Notes: a model not told the origin generated them from the letters alone. 64,000 nt of DNA from Nitrososphaerota archaeon (GCA_028867785.1 JAGWFS010000006.1:1-64000); one strand, 5' to 3'. Numbered from the stretch's first letter, positions 45,004 to 54,415 are shown. A program made the numbers and translations.

Positions 45004-45444
45004 ATGAAAGATCAGGAAATTCTGTTTGTCGGAACCGCAGAGGCGGAGCATGTGGAGATGTACCTGAAGGCAATCTGGCACATAAAGGAGGGGGGAGATC
45101 CCGTAAAGATAAGCACAATAGCAAAGATGCTAAATGTCAGGCAGCCAAGCGTGGTACAGATGCTGAAAAAATTAAACGATAGCAAGCTTGTAAACTACAA
45201 CAAGGGCGGAGTCTCTCTGACCAAGAATGGTGAACAGATAGGCTCCAACATGATGCGAAACAGCAGGCTGCTTGAAGTGCTGATGGATAGCGCCCTCAAA
45301 GTAGACATTAACGAAGAGATGGTTTGCGGAATAGAGCATCACATGAATGAGCAGTTTACAGATGCCTTGTGCACAATGTTAAAGCATCCAAGGCAATGCC
45401 CCCATGGGCACGACATTCCACGTGGCAAGTGTTGCAAGGCCTAG
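45004..45444 (+). CDS. DtxR/MntR-family metal-dependent regulator
   Basis: The product has the DtxR winged helix (EMYLKAIWHIKEGGDPVKIST, NVRQPSVVQMLKKLND) and the metal-binding dimerisation part (MVCGIEHHMNEQFTDAL and HPRQCPHGHDIP with the Cys and His that bind Fe or Mn). About 146 residues from the ATG at 45004; a TTG at 44986 would add six codons. No SH3-like C-terminal domain. It controls metal uptake genes elsewhere, judging by the family. Confidence 0.85.
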   Translation: MKDQEILFVGTAEAEHVEMYLKAIWHIKEGGDPVKISTIAKMLNVRQPSVVQMLKKLNDSKLVNYNKGGVSLTKNGEQIGSNMMRNSRLLEVLMDSALKVDINEEMVCGIEHHMNEQFTDALCTMLKHPRQCPHGHDIPRGKCCKA

Positions 45445-45483
45445 GTCTTGAAAAGTTATATCACGGGCGGGTTTTGATACAGC

Positions 45484-45639
45484 ATGACCTGTTTTTGCGG
45501 TTGCGAGACGTATGTGAAGAACTCTGACGGCTTCAAAGTCGGTTGTGTCAAGTGCAACCACGGTCCCCAAAATCACGAGGAAAGTTTCAAGATCAAGCCC
45601 GTTACTGAAGGAAGTCAAAAACGAGGCTCACTAAGCTAA
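45484..45639 (+). CDS. Small Cys-rich protein (51 aa)
   Basis: The product starts MTCFCGCETY and has CVKCNH in the middle, so CxC and CxxC pairs could bind one zinc. A TATA element AGTTATATCA (45454-45463) lies about 26 bases before the ATG, a good leaderless arrangement. It ends one base before the convergent YjbQ gene. Unknown function; possibly a small zinc or metal-handling protein, considering the metal regulator next to it. Confidence 0.5.
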   Translation: MTCFCGCETYVKNSDGFKVGCVKCNHGPQNHEESFKIKPVTEGSQKRGSLS

Positions 45640-46059
45640 CTACTCTCCAATTATTTTCACAAGTACGCGTTTTGGCCTTTTTCCGTCAAATTCACCGTAG
45701 AAGATCTGCTCCCACGGTCCAAAATCAAGCTGCCCGCCTGTTATGGCAACCACTACCTCCCTTCCCATTATCTGCCTTTTGAGATGCGCGTCTGCATTGT
45801 CTTCACCCGTATTGTTGTGCGCGTATCTTGATATTGGCTCGTGAGGGGCCAGCTCTTCAAGCCATTTTTCATAGTCGTGGTGCAAACCACTCTCATTGTC
45901 GTTGATAAACACGCTTGCCGTGATATGCATCGCATTAACCAGACACAGTCCCTCCCTTACCTGGCTCTTCTGTACCAGCTTGCGCACCTCCGGAGTGATA
46001 TTCACAAATCCTCGTCTGGACTGGACATTGAATGTCAGATATTCTGTCAGCGATTTCAT
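45640..46059 (-). CDS. YjbQ (UPF0047) family protein
   Basis: The 139-residue product matches Yjb[59 protein letters not shown]. The first His-rich part and NADAHLKR-x8 segment form a metal or phosphate site. Some members have thiamine-phosphate synthase activity, but the in vivo role is unknown. It stands alone. Confidence 0.88.
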   Translation of the reverse strand: MKSLTEYLTFNVQSRRGFVNITPEVRKLVQKSQVREGLCLVNAMHITASVFINDNESGLHHDYEKWLEELAPHEPISRYAHNNTGEDNADAHLKRQIMGREVVVAITGGQLDFGPWEQIFYGEFDGKRPKRVLVKIIGE

Positions 46060-46230
46060 GGTATGATGGAACTTTTCATTTCATAAAAATCAAGTGCAGG
46101 CTCAGAACTCAAGATCCTTCTCATCAAATCAAAGGGATTTGGTCATCAACGCCTGCAGCAGGTAATTTTTATTGTTCCTAATTGAGTCTTTCAAGAAGCT
46201 TGATAAAAGGCGGTTGCGAAATCTAGATAA

Positions 46231-46656
46231 ATGGTTTCAATCGATGCAACCTGCGCGCTTGAAAGCTTCAGGAATTTCATAGTTCTTAGTACTTGCAATT
46301 CGTTTATTCCCGAGAGTTACTTGGAAGACTATGAAGTGTTTCCGGAGCGCGAGACATCGCCTGGCCTGATCTATGTAGAAGCGGCAGACAAGGTGACTCT
46401 CAAAAAAATTCGCGACATGACTTTTGTGAATGCGAAGGAGGTACTGGGCATAATTTATTCGTCAAAAAGCGGTAACACGAACCTGAAATGGAGACAGGTC
46501 AGGCGCACGACGGGAAAAGTTGTGGGGGAGGCATCGACCAACACTCTGGTAAACCTGACCGAAGCTGGCGTGCTGACGCAGGAATGGGTTCAGAACTATC
46601 TGAGAAAAAAGGCGGCAGAAGAGAAACAGGTCGAACCCGACGAGCTGACAAACTAG
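46231..46656 (+). CDS. Conserved-looking protein of unknown function before Pelota
   Basis: The 141-residue product has no signal peptide. Its first part has the regular strands FIVLSTCNSFIP and the central VEAADKVTLKKIRDM segment; the end is helical and acidic (EWVQNYLRKKAAEEK). No family recognised. It is 42 bases upstream of the Pelota gene, on the same strand, so it may share a transcript and act in translation or mRNA surveillance; this is a guess from position. Confidence 0.5.
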   Translation: MVSIDATCALESFRNFIVLSTCNSFIPESYLEDYEVFPERETSPGLIYVEAADKVTLKKIRDMTFVNAKEVLGIIYSSKSGNTNLKWRQVRRTTGKVVGEASTNTLVNLTEAGVLTQEWVQNYLRKKAAEEKQVEPDELTN

Positions 46657-46698
46657 GCTGCTTCTTTTTTATTCTTGTAATTTCATATAGAATACGAA

Positions 46699-47751
46699 TT
46701 GATTACAAAGAAAATAGATGACGGTATGACGGCTCTGATACCTGAAGAGTCAGATGATCTTTTTACATTGCGAAGAATCATGCAGAAAGGAGACAGGATA
46801 ATAGGAGATACCACACGCGTAATAAAACAAGACAGAGATTTTTCAAGGCCGGACAGAGGAGAGAGAATCAGGATCCGCATTGCGCTTGATGTTGAAAAGA
46901 TCTCTGTTGATGACGTGGTGGACAGACTAAAAGTTCAGGGAATCATAGCAGAATCAGACAATGAATCTGTCACCAGGGGCTCACACCATTCCATGACTTT
47001 GAAAATTGGCGAGCCCATAACACTTGTCAAGAAAAAATGGAATGACATAGAAAGAAAGTTAATTTTTGGAAAGAAAGACACCGGAAGTTTTCTGCTTGTT
47101 GCAATAGATACTGCCGATTGCGGGATAGGGAGACTGACCGGGACTCACCTCAAGCTCATGCCCAACCTATATTCCGGTGCAAGCGGCAAGAGATACAAAT
47201 CAAAATTTAATGTGGAGGACTTTTTCAAAGACGTCCAAGGCGCAATATCATCTACAATAAGGGAAAGAGACGAGATCATAATATTTGGCCCTGGCGAGAC
47301 AAAAAAAAGACTGGGAAACTTTCTTTCCGAGTCGTCATCTGTCAAAGGTCACGGGATACGGATAGTTGACGGCATTGATTCAAGCGGAGAGGATGGCATA
47401 TACACGTTCATCAAGTCAGAGACCATGAGGCAGGCACTGACCAAGAGCAAGATTGCCAGAGTGTCTGCAATTTTAGACGAGATAATGCTCATGGTGAACA
47501 AAAAAATTAGCAAGTTCAGCATGGGGTTTGAAGAAACGTCAAGAGCAAACGAGTCGGGAGCCGTGCAATCGCTGATATTTTCTGACAAGATCTTTGAAAA
47601 TCGGGACGAAGACAGGGTCATTGCTTTTCTTAATAATGCAGAAGGAAAGGGAGTAGAAGTATATGCCGTAGATTCAACTACGGATGTAGGGCTGAGAGTG
47701 TCATCTCTGGGAGGGATTGTTTCTCTTCTTAGGTTTTCCCTTGCCGGTTGA
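46699..47751 (+). CDS. pelA: Ribosome rescue factor Pelota (aPelota/Dom34)
   Basis: The 350-residue protein is an eRF1-like factor that frees stalled ribosomes with aEF1A and ABCE1. The N-terminal Sm-like domain begins ITKKIDDGMTALIPEESDDLF and contains SDNESVTRGSHHSMTLKIGEP; the central domain has VAIDTADCGIGRLTG and IFGPGETKKRLGNFL; the C-terminal domain has YAVDSTTDVGLRVSSLGGIVSLLRF. GGQ is absent, as expected for Pelota. TTG start. The last 51 bases overlap cutA on the other strand. Confidence 0.92.
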   Translation: MITKKIDDGMTALIPEESDDLFTLRRIMQKGDRIIGDTTRVIKQDRDFSRPDRGERIRIRIALDVEKISVDDVVDRLKVQGIIAESDNESVTRGSHHSMTLKIGEPITLVKKKWNDIERKLIFGKKDTGSFLLVAIDTADCGIGRLTGTHLKLMPNLYSGASGKRYKSKFNVEDFFKDVQGAISSTIRERDEIIIFGPGETKKRLGNFLSESSSVKGHGIRIVDGIDSSGEDGIYTFIKSETMRQALTKSKIARVSAILDEIMLMVNKKISKFSMGFEETSRANESGAVQSLIFSDKIFENRDEDRVIAFLNNAEGKGVEVYAVDSTTDVGLRVSSLGGIVSLLRFSLAG

Positions 47752-48048
47752 ATCCATGAGCCAGTTCTGATATAACACGTTTATCGAGTCCATTTTTAGC
47801 TCTGCAATTTCTGGAACTTGGTAGGGATGCGTTCTTGCAATTTCTTCTTTGAGTGATTTTTTCGCTTTTGTCGTAGTCTTGAAGAGTGTCAAAAATTCAC
47901 AGGTATTCTCCACTCTTCCCTTCCAAGTATACACGGAATTGATTTTTGTATAATTGACACATGCGGCCAGTCTCTTTTTTATCACAATGTTTGCTATTTT
48001 GTCTAGAGATTTTTTGTCCGGATATGTAGAGACTATCATGATTCCCAT
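47701..48048 (-). CDS. cutA: CutA1 divalent-ion tolerance protein
   Basis: The 115-residue product matches the small trimeric CutA1 family: IVSTYPDKKSLDKIANIVIKKRLAACVNY, VYTWKGRVENTCEFLTLFKTT and ARTHPYQVPEIAELKM. The C-terminal basic tail (GKGKPKKRNN) extends beyond the core. Role in copper tolerance or signalling is not settled. Confidence 0.92.
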   Translation of the reverse strand: MGIMIVSTYPDKKSLDKIANIVIKKRLAACVNYTKINSVYTWKGRVENTCEFLTLFKTTTKAKKSLKEEIARTHPYQVPEIAELKMDSINVLYQNWLMDSTGKGKPKKRNNPSQR

Positions 48049-48091
48049 AGCAACTGATAAATTGCCTGATTAAAAAAGAATATCAATTAAT

Positions 48092-49294
48092 TTGGCATTT
48101 AGTTTTTTACAGCAGAATTCCATCATCTACGTGTTAATTGCATGGTTCATCATATTTGCAATTGCAAAGGTCTCAAAGCTGGACAAACGAGGTTTTGAAA
48201 TAAAGCCGTACAGCCTGACATATAAAAATCAAAATATCCAGCTACTTTTGACCAGACTTTTAGGCAGGACAGAGAGGGCAACGAGAATTTTCTCAAACAC
48301 AAGCGTCGTTCTTGGGTTTATAATGATGGGTGCCGGGTTTTGGTACCTGATTTCCAATCTTTCCAACTTTTTTGTAAAGCCGGAATCATTTGCAGAGATG
48401 ACAGTACTCATACCCGGAGTTACAATTCAATCCGGTGCCAACATTGCATATTTTCTTCTTGCAGTCCCGATTGTGCTTGTGATGCATGAGGGCGCACATG
48501 GAATAGTAGCAACCCTTGAAAAAATAAAGATCAAAACGGGAGGTTTTGCCGTTTTTATAGCACTGTTTGCAGGCTTTGTTGAACCAGACGAGGAAGAGTT
48601 TGCCAAAGCAAAAAAAATATCACGACTGCGAGTAATAGGAGCCGGGGCCACATCAAACGTCATATTTTCTTTTGTAATTGCAGGCCTGCTTCTTTTCAAT
48701 CCCTCCTTTGCATTAATCATGCCAGACGGCATACGAAGTATACTATATACCGAGCCGCTGGGAGTCCCGATAATTTCCGTAGAACCCGGATCAGGAGCTG
48801 AAAAAGCAGGGCTGCAGAAAGGTGATACCATAACTGGGATCAACGGCATACACATATCACTACCGCAAGACTTTGCCAAAGTCAAGCTAAAACCTGGGGA
48901 CACCGCAACTGTGACAGTTACCAGATCAGGACAGACTCTCCAGATTCCAGTGATAACTACACCGTCAAAGGACGATCCGCAAAAAGGAATGATTGGAATC
49001 ATGAGGGCCGCACTGCCTTCCTACCAGCCAGTTGTTCCATATTACATACATTGGAGCCCGGAGGTATTCATGTTCTTGTTGTGGTTATGGATGCTGTCAT
49101 TTTTTATTGGAATATTCAACATGCTGCCGCTGCCCATACTTGATGGCGGAAAATTTGTCCACAGCATAATTGAGAAAAAAATGTCAGACAGGGCCCTGAA
49201 AGGCACCATGCTGTCATTGTATGTCGTTACTTTTGCACTGTTTGGCCTGAACATAGCTCTGTCTGCACTCAAATCCGGCTTTATCACAATTTGA
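48092..49294 (+). CDS. Site-2 protease (M50 family) with PDZ domain
   Basis: The 400-residue membrane metalloprotease cuts transmembrane proteins inside the bilayer. The zinc site is HEGAHG in the third hydrophobic segment, and the third ligand is in LPLPILDGGKFVHS. A PDZ domain sits between them (AGLQKGDTITGINGIHISLPQ). TTG start at 48092. Its targets are unknown; in other organisms these enzymes release membrane-bound regulators. Confidence 0.88.
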   Translation: MAFSFLQQNSIIYVLIAWFIIFAIAKVSKLDKRGFEIKPYSLTYKNQNIQLLLTRLLGRTERATRIFSNTSVVLGFIMMGAGFWYLISNLSNFFVKPESFAEMTVLIPGVTIQSGANIAYFLLAVPIVLVMHEGAHGIVATLEKIKIKTGGFAVFIALFAGFVEPDEEEFAKAKKISRLRVIGAGATSNVIFSFVIAGLLLFNPSFALIMPDGIRSILYTEPLGVPIISVEPGSGAEKAGLQKGDTITGINGIHISLPQDFAKVKLKPGDTATVTVTRSGQTLQIPVITTPSKDDPQKGMIGIMRAALPSYQPVVPYYIHWSPEVFMFLLWLWMLSFFIGIFNMLPLPILDGGKFVHSIIEKKMSDRALKGTMLSLYVVTFALFGLNIALSALKSGFITI

Positions 49295-49340
49295 GTCTCA
49301 TAAAATAAGGCTAAATTAAGGAAATACAAAAATAAATTTC

Positions 49341-50255
49341 ATGAAATGTAACTATTGTGAAAATACAGTAGTTTACTCTAGGAAATATTCCGGGGAGAAC
49401 CTTTGCTTGGATTGCTTTTCAAAATCAATCATACGAAAAACCGCCAAAACCATATCAAAATACAGGATGATCCGCTCTGGAGACATGGTAGGGGTTGCTG
49501 TTTCTGGCGGAAAAGACTCGCTGTCTCTCTTGCACATATTGAAGCAGATTTCATTGAATCACAATTTCACGCTTAGAGCCATTACCATAGACGAGGGAAT
49601 TCCAGGGTACAGAGACGAGGCATTGGATTTGGTACGCAGTTTTTGCAGCAAGATTGGCGTGGAACATGGTGTTTATTCATACAAGCATCTCTTTGGCACA
49701 ACCTTGAAACAGTCACTCGAGATAAGAGAAAACGAAAAGATCTCTTCGTGTTCCATATGCGGCATACTAAGAAGACGCGCCATTGATTTTGGTGCAAAGG
49801 AACTGGGAGTTGACACAGTAGCTACAGGCCACAACTTGGACGATTTCATTCAAACTTTTATCATCAATCTTCTCTCCGGGGATACAAACAAGATAGGATG
49901 GATGGACCCGGAGCCGACAAACAAGACAGCAAGGAGGATAAAGCCGTTTTGTGAGATTTATGAGAACGAGATTGCATTCTATGCTTTTACAAACAACATT
50001 CCATTCCAGTCGGAAGAATGTCCTCACATGAGCGAGGGAATCAGGACAGAAATACGCAATTTTCTCAATTCTTTGGAAAAGAGCCATGCCGGAATCAAGA
50101 ATAACATGTACCAGTCAATTTTAAAAATTTCTTCCAAGCTAAAAGAGGAAACGGGGAAAAAATGGAAGATTTGTTCAAAATGCGGAACAGAGTGTACTGG
50201 CGATACGTGCTCTGTATGCAACACATTATTGAGTCTGGGGCTAGGTCAACCCTAA
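49341..50255 (+). CDS. TtuA/NcsA-type tRNA 2-thiolation enzyme
   Basis: The 304-residue protein has an N-terminal zinc finger (CNYCENTVVYS...CLDC), the ATP-pyrophosphatase loop SGGKDSLSL, CSICGILRRR and SEECPHMSEG, which carry the cysteines for an Fe-S cluster, and a C-terminal zinc finger CSKCGTECTGDTCSVC. It thiolates uridine in tRNA, either position 54 (TtuA) or wobble 34 (NcsA/Ctu1); the sequence alone does not decide. Confidence 0.88.
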   Translation: MKCNYCENTVVYSRKYSGENLCLDCFSKSIIRKTAKTISKYRMIRSGDMVGVAVSGGKDSLSLLHILKQISLNHNFTLRAITIDEGIPGYRDEALDLVRSFCSKIGVEHGVYSYKHLFGTTLKQSLEIRENEKISSCSICGILRRRAIDFGAKELGVDTVATGHNLDDFIQTFIINLLSGDTNKIGWMDPEPTNKTARRIKPFCEIYENEIAFYAFTNNIPFQSEECPHMSEGIRTEIRNFLNSLEKSHAGIKNNMYQSILKISSKLKEETGKKWKICSKCGTECTGDTCSVCNTLLSLGLGQP

Positions 50256-50355
50256 TGCACACAAGATCTTCGGCAGCTTGTCAGAACTTTGCCCTGTAGG
50301 CAAAACCCCTGGCAGGTCATCAGAACTCACATAAGGATCTTGCCATAATGGTATG

Positions 50356-50677
50356 ATGGTAGTAGGGAAGATCGGGGCGCTAGCCGTGCCCTGCCTCTGA
50401 AACCGGCTATATGCAGAGATCGGTAACTGCTGGGTAAATCTCTAGATGGATGATACTCGCTTGACTTGCGGAGATGAAATCACGCCGAAGCGGGTGGATG
50501 CAGGACTGAGACTGTCCGAAGGGATGGCTCTCAAGTTCTAACTGCCGAAAGGGATGAGGTCCGGGAGGGAGCAATCCTAAGGTAGAGCATCCACGCTGCG
50601 TCGTCTACGTGGCGGATCTTGCTTGACTTGAGATGAGGTCATTTGCCTAGACCGGAACTGGCAGAGCTACTACCTCT
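50356..50677 (+). ncRNA. ffs: Signal recognition particle RNA (archaeal 7S)
   Basis: The RNA scaffolds the SRP that directs secretory proteins to the membrane. Ends are set by GGTAGTAG (50358-50365) pairing with CTACTACC (50667-50674). The Alu-domain region CTCTGAAACCGGCTATATGC near the 5' side and the helix 8 signature GATGAGGTCCGGGAGGGAGC with the conserved asymmetric AGCA loop near 50550 match archaeal SRP RNA. Length about 320 nt is usual. Boundaries are accurate to a few bases. The gap before it (50256-50355) has a small hairpin TTGCCCTGTAGGCAA and an AT-poor promoter zone. Confidence 0.85.
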
Positions 50678-50686
50678 AAATATTAC

Positions 50687-51034
50687 ATGGCAGGCAAGGG
50701 AAGTATGGACGGTTTGGTTTCAGGTAACGCAAGAACATACGATGATTTCAAGAAACAGATACCTGACAAAATAAAGCCTCTATTTGAAGAGATACGAAGC
50801 TACTGCTTTTCACTTGGCAGTAACGTGCTGGAGGATGTCCGCATGCATAGAATAGTATTTTGCAAATCCATGACGTTCAGATACTTTGCCGATATCGAAC
50901 CGCAGAGAGAATCAGTTATTGCAAAGATTACAAGAGACAGAAAAGAGCCAGTAAGAGAGGTTGAGATAAAACCAGGCCAAAATCTTGATGAACTAAAAAA
51001 TCTTCTCTCTGATGCGTATTTCAGCATACATTAG
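50687..51034 (+). CDS. DUF5655-like protein
   Basis: The 115-residue product has a helical start (KKQIPDKIKPLFEEIRSYCFSLG), then VRMHRIVFCKSMTFRYFADIEPQRES, a core strand and loop arrangement seen in the DUF5655 group often fused to transport or restriction proteins. The function is unknown. The start lies 10 bases after the SRP RNA end and the end overlaps the acylphosphatase gene on the other strand by 4 bases. Confidence 0.5.
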   Translation: MAGKGSMDGLVSGNARTYDDFKKQIPDKIKPLFEEIRSYCFSLGSNVLEDVRMHRIVFCKSMTFRYFADIEPQRESVIAKITRDRKEPVREVEIKPGQNLDELKNLLSDAYFSIH

Positions 51035-51309
51035 AGAAGAATTTCAAAATCTGCAAAGTTTTCAAAACTAATTTCTTCCACAGTCTTTAATTCACCCACC
51101 ACGGCTCCAGGAGGACCAAAACGACTCCAATCTATCACGGCGTCTACATTTGATTTTTCACCCTTCAAGACTGCTTCAACTCTCTTGTCTGGGAGATTCC
51201 TTACCCAGCCTGTAACATTATTTTTTTCTGCAGTCTCTTTCATTCCTTGTCGAAAATAGACTCCCTGCACCTTTCCGCTAACGTAAAGATGAACTTGTTT
51301 CAAGGTCAC
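51031..51309 (-). CDS. Acylphosphatase
   Basis: The 92-residue protein cleaves acyl phosphates. It shows the ferredoxin-like fold with VSGKVQGVYFRQGMKETAEKN (active-site Arg in the phosphate loop) and VTGWVRNLPDKRVEAVLKG (catalytic Asn). It follows the L2 gene on the minus strand by about 40 bases. Confidence 0.92.
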   Translation of the reverse strand: MTLKQVHLYVSGKVQGVYFRQGMKETAEKNNVTGWVRNLPDKRVEAVLKGEKSNVDAVIDWSRFGPPGAVVGELKTVEEISFENFADFEILL

Positions 51310-51347
51310 AAATTTAGTTTTGATTTCAACTATTAATTAGCTTTGAG

Positions 51348-52079
51348 CTACTCTCTTTCTTTAATTCGGGCTCTTCCGGTCTTTCTTGCTGCAATACTAC
51401 CAACCTTGCGTCCAGGAGGAGCGTTTCTTGATACAGTCGAGCTTCTGCCAACATGCTGGTGCCTTCCACCGCCGTGCGGGTGAACATATACTGCCTGTGC
51501 AACTCCTCTAACTATAGGATACTTGTGTCCCTTTGAACGCATTCTGCGCCAAGCCACACCTGCTCGCAGAAAAGGCCTATCGCCTGCACCGCCTCCGGCA
51601 AGAACCCCGATCATGGCCCTATTCTGAGGATGCAGAGTGGTGAACTTGCCTGATGGAAGTTTTAGTGTAACACCATCGTTGCCATGAGAAAATACAGTAG
51701 CATAAGATCCTGCAGACTTTACCAGAGAACCGCCGTCTCCAAAGTGCCTTTCTACGTTACATACAACGGTTCCGTCTGGAATGTTTTGTATACTGATTAC
51801 ATTTCCGGAAGAAATTTCTGACTTTAATCCAAATTGTAGTTTTGAGCCTATTTTGGTACCCAAGACTGACGGGACAAGAGACCAGTTCCCATTCTCGAAT
51901 AGGACTCTGGCAAGGGGAGCATCACGACCAGTCTCATGTACGATATCAATTACTTCCCCCTCATGCTGTTCAGAGAGGGTAAATCGTGGATATTTTGCAG
52001 GTGTTAACTTTCCCGTAGAAGCTGCACGGAATTGCATTCCGCCCCTGCCTCGTCTTCTCACTAGTGGTCTCTTACCCAA
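51348..52079 (-). CDS. rpl2: 50S ribosomal protein L2
   Basis: L2 helps bring together the ribosomal subunits and supports peptidyl transfer. The 243-residue product has the family ends: GKRPLVRRRGRGGMQFRA at the start, HPHGGGRHQHVGRSSTVSRN with the essential His in the middle, and PPGRKVGSIAARKTGR at the C-terminus. It is not in a ribosomal-protein operon here: it stands divergent from cdc48 and upstream of acylphosphatase. Confidence 0.95.
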   Translation of the reverse strand: MGKRPLVRRRGRGGMQFRAASTGKLTPAKYPRFTLSEQHEGEVIDIVHETGRDAPLARVLFENGNWSLVPSVLGTKIGSKLQFGLKSEISSGNVISIQNIPDGTVVCNVERHFGDGGSLVKSAGSYATVFSHGNDGVTLKLPSGKFTTLHPQNRAMIGVLAGGGAGDRPFLRAGVAWRRMRSKGHKYPIVRGVAQAVYVHPHGGGRHQHVGRSSTVSRNAPPGRKVGSIAARKTGRARIKERE

Positions 52080-52151
52080 AGCATCGAATGTGCCCTTTCT
52101 TGTAAATTTTAATCTTCTGATCTATTTGTTCTGGATCAAAGACAACAAAGG

Positions 52152-52159
52152 TATAAAAA
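52152..52159 (+). promoter_or_regulatory. TATA box of the cdc48 gene
   Basis: TATAAAAA is centred about 26 bases before the ATG at 52182, so the message is probably leaderless. The gap to the divergent L2 gene is 102 bases. Confidence 0.6.
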
Positions 52160-52181
52160 TTAGTTTGGGGGTGTTTAAACT

Positions 52182-54383
52182 ATGAGCCAGAACACTCTTT
52201 CCCTTAAGGTACTTGAGGCCTATACACGTGATGTGGGAAGAGGAGTAGCACGTATTGATTATGATTCCATGGATTCACTTGGTGCATCCACCGGAGATGT
52301 TATTGAAATAAAGGGCAAGAGAAGAACAGTAGCAAAGTGTCTTCCACTTTATCCATCTGATGAGGGCAAAGGAATAATCAGAGTAGACGGACTCGTAAGA
52401 AACAATGCAGGTATTGCAATAGGAGATACTGTTGCGGTGCGCAAGATCAAGGCAGTTGCTGCTGAAAAGGTGGTAGTTGCTCCACTTGAAGCAATACCTC
52501 CAATCGATGAACGATATCTGGCAGATGCTTTGGAAAGCGTTCCTCTGATAAAAGGAGACAATGTCATGGTCCCGTATTTTGGAGGAAGACTCACTTTCCA
52601 AGTAATCGGTGTCACTCCAGCAGCTGACGCAGTGCTTGTAACCCAGAAAACAGTTTTCCACATAGCAGAAAAAGGAGAAACTTTGCGCGGTGTTCCGCAG
52701 GTAACCTATGAAGACATTGGTGGTTTAACAGATGAAATTAAGAAAGTTCGCGAAATGATCGAGCTCCCGCTCAGACATCCTGAAATATTTGAAAAACTCG
52801 GCATTGAAGCTCCAAAGGGTGTTCTCCTATACGGACCTCCAGGAACTGGAAAGACTTTGCTTGCAAAGGCAGTTGCAAATGAGAGCAATGCCCACTTTAT
52901 CAGCATTTCAGGTCCTGAGATCATGAGCAAGTTTTATGGTGAAAGTGAAGCTAGACTAAGGGAAATTTTCAAAGAAGCCAAGGAAAAATCTCCTTCAATA
53001 ATATTCATTGATGAAATTGATTCGATAGCTCCAAAGAGGGAAGAAGTTACTGGCGAGGTGGAACGCAGAGTGGTGTCACAGCTACTGTCACTCATGGATG
53101 GTCTTGAAGCAAGAGGCAAAGTCATAGTAATTTCGGCCACAAACAGACCCAATGCAATCGATCCTGCACTCAGAAGGCCAGGCAGATTTGACAGAGAAAT
53201 TGAGATAAAGGTACCTGACAAGAAAGGCAGAAAGGACATACTCATGATCCATACTAGAAACATGCCTCTTAGCGACGATGTGAACTTGGACAAGATTGCA
53301 GCAATAAGTCACGGATATGTAGGTGCAGACTTGGAGTACTTGTGCAAGGAAGCAGCCATGAAATGCTTACGAAGACTATTACCTGAGCTCAACTTGGAAG
53401 ATGAAAAACTTCCTCCTGAGACCCTTGACAAGCTGATTGTAAATGACGAGGATTATCAAAATGCACTCAAAGAAGTAACACCATCCGGAATGCGCGAAGT
53501 CTTCATAGAGAATCCCGATGTCAGCTGGGAGGAAGTAGGAGGACTGGAAAGCGTCAAGCGCGAATTACAAGAAGCTGTAGAATGGCCCATGAAGTATCCA
53601 ACGCTATACTCCAAACTTGGACACAGGATGCCAAGAGGAATATTATTGCACGGATCAAGCGGAACTGGAAAGACCTTGCTTGCAAAGGCAGTTGCTACTG
53701 AAAGCGAGGCCAACTTCATATCAGTAAGAGGTCCAGAATTGCTATCAAAGTGGGTTGGAGAATCCGAACGCGGTATAAGGGAGATATTCAGAAGAGCAAG
53801 ACAAGCTTCACCTTGTGTGATATTTTTTGATGAAATCGATTCAATAGCTCCTGTCAGAGGAATCGGAGGAGAAACAGCTGTAACCGAAAGGGTGGTCAGC
53901 CAGCTATTAACCGAACTTGATGGAATAGAAAGCCTCCGCGGCGTGGTTGTCCTAGCTGCAACAAACAGAGCAGACATGATAGATACTGCCCTGCTAAGGC
54001 CAGGCAGATTTGACAAGATCATTTTGGTACCCCTACCTGACAAGGAAGGAAGGAAGAAAATACTGGAAATCAATGCAAAGGACATCCCAGTAGTCAGAGA
54101 GCCAATGACAGACGGCATAAAGAATCCAGACTATGTGGATTTGGACAAGATTGCGGAATCAAGCGATGGAATGAGCGGGGCAGATGTAGCATCGATTGCC
54201 AATACGGCAGTGTCTCTGGTAATACACGAGTTTCTTGCCAAATATCCCGACCAAAAAGAAGCGGAGAAGCAAGCTGCAGATGCCAAAGTAACCATGAGGC
54301 ACTTTGAGGAGGCTGTTCGAAAAGTAAGAACCCAGAAAGAACTCAAGATAGGCGAAAAGGTGGCAGTACCTTACTACAGGTAA
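52182..54383 (+). CDS. cdc48: Cdc48/VCP-like AAA ATPase
   Basis: The 733-residue double-AAA protein unfolds substrates, often for the proteasome. The N-domain (double-psi barrel, [20 protein letters not shown]) and D1 (Walker A GPPGTGKT, Walker B IIFIDEID) are regular. D2 has Walker A GSSGTGKT, where two Pro are replaced by Ser, and Walker B VIFFDEID; the arginine fingers are RPGRFD in both. C-terminal end is VPYYR. gatD starts 33 bases downstream. Confidence 0.95.
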   Translation: MSQNTLSLKVLEAYTRDVGRGVARIDYDSMDSLGASTGDVIEIKGKRRTVAKCLPLYPSDEGKGIIRVDGLVRNNAGIAIGDTVAVRKIKAVAAEKVVVAPLEAIPPIDERYLADALESVPLIKGDNVMVPYFGGRLTFQVIGVTPAADAVLVTQKTVFHIAEKGETLRGVPQVTYEDIGGLTDEIKKVREMIELPLRHPEIFEKLGIEAPKGVLLYGPPGTGKTLLAKAVANESNAHFISISGPEIMSKFYGESEARLREIFKEAKEKSPSIIFIDEIDSIAPKREEVTGEVERRVVSQLLSLMDGLEARGKVIVISATNRPNAIDPALRRPGRFDREIEIKVPDKKGRKDILMIHTRNMPLSDDVNLDKIAAISHGYVGADLEYLCKEAAMKCLRRLLPELNLEDEKLPPETLDKLIVNDEDYQNALKEVTPSGMREVFIENPDVSWEEVGGLESVKRELQEAVEWPMKYPTLYSKLGHRMPRGILLHGSSGTGKTLLAKAVATESEANFISVRGPELLSKWVGESERGIREIFRRARQASPCVIFFDEIDSIAPVRGIGGETAVTERVVSQLLTELDGIESLRGVVVLAATNRADMIDTALLRPGRFDKIILVPLPDKEGRKKILEINAKDIPVVREPMTDGIKNPDYVDLDKIAESSDGMSGADVASIANTAVSLVIHEFLAKYPDQKEAEKQAADAKVTMRHFEEAVRKVRTQKELKIGEKVAVPYYR

Positions 54384-54415
54384 TTTTAATAAAATAACAA
54401 TTCTAATCCTAACAA

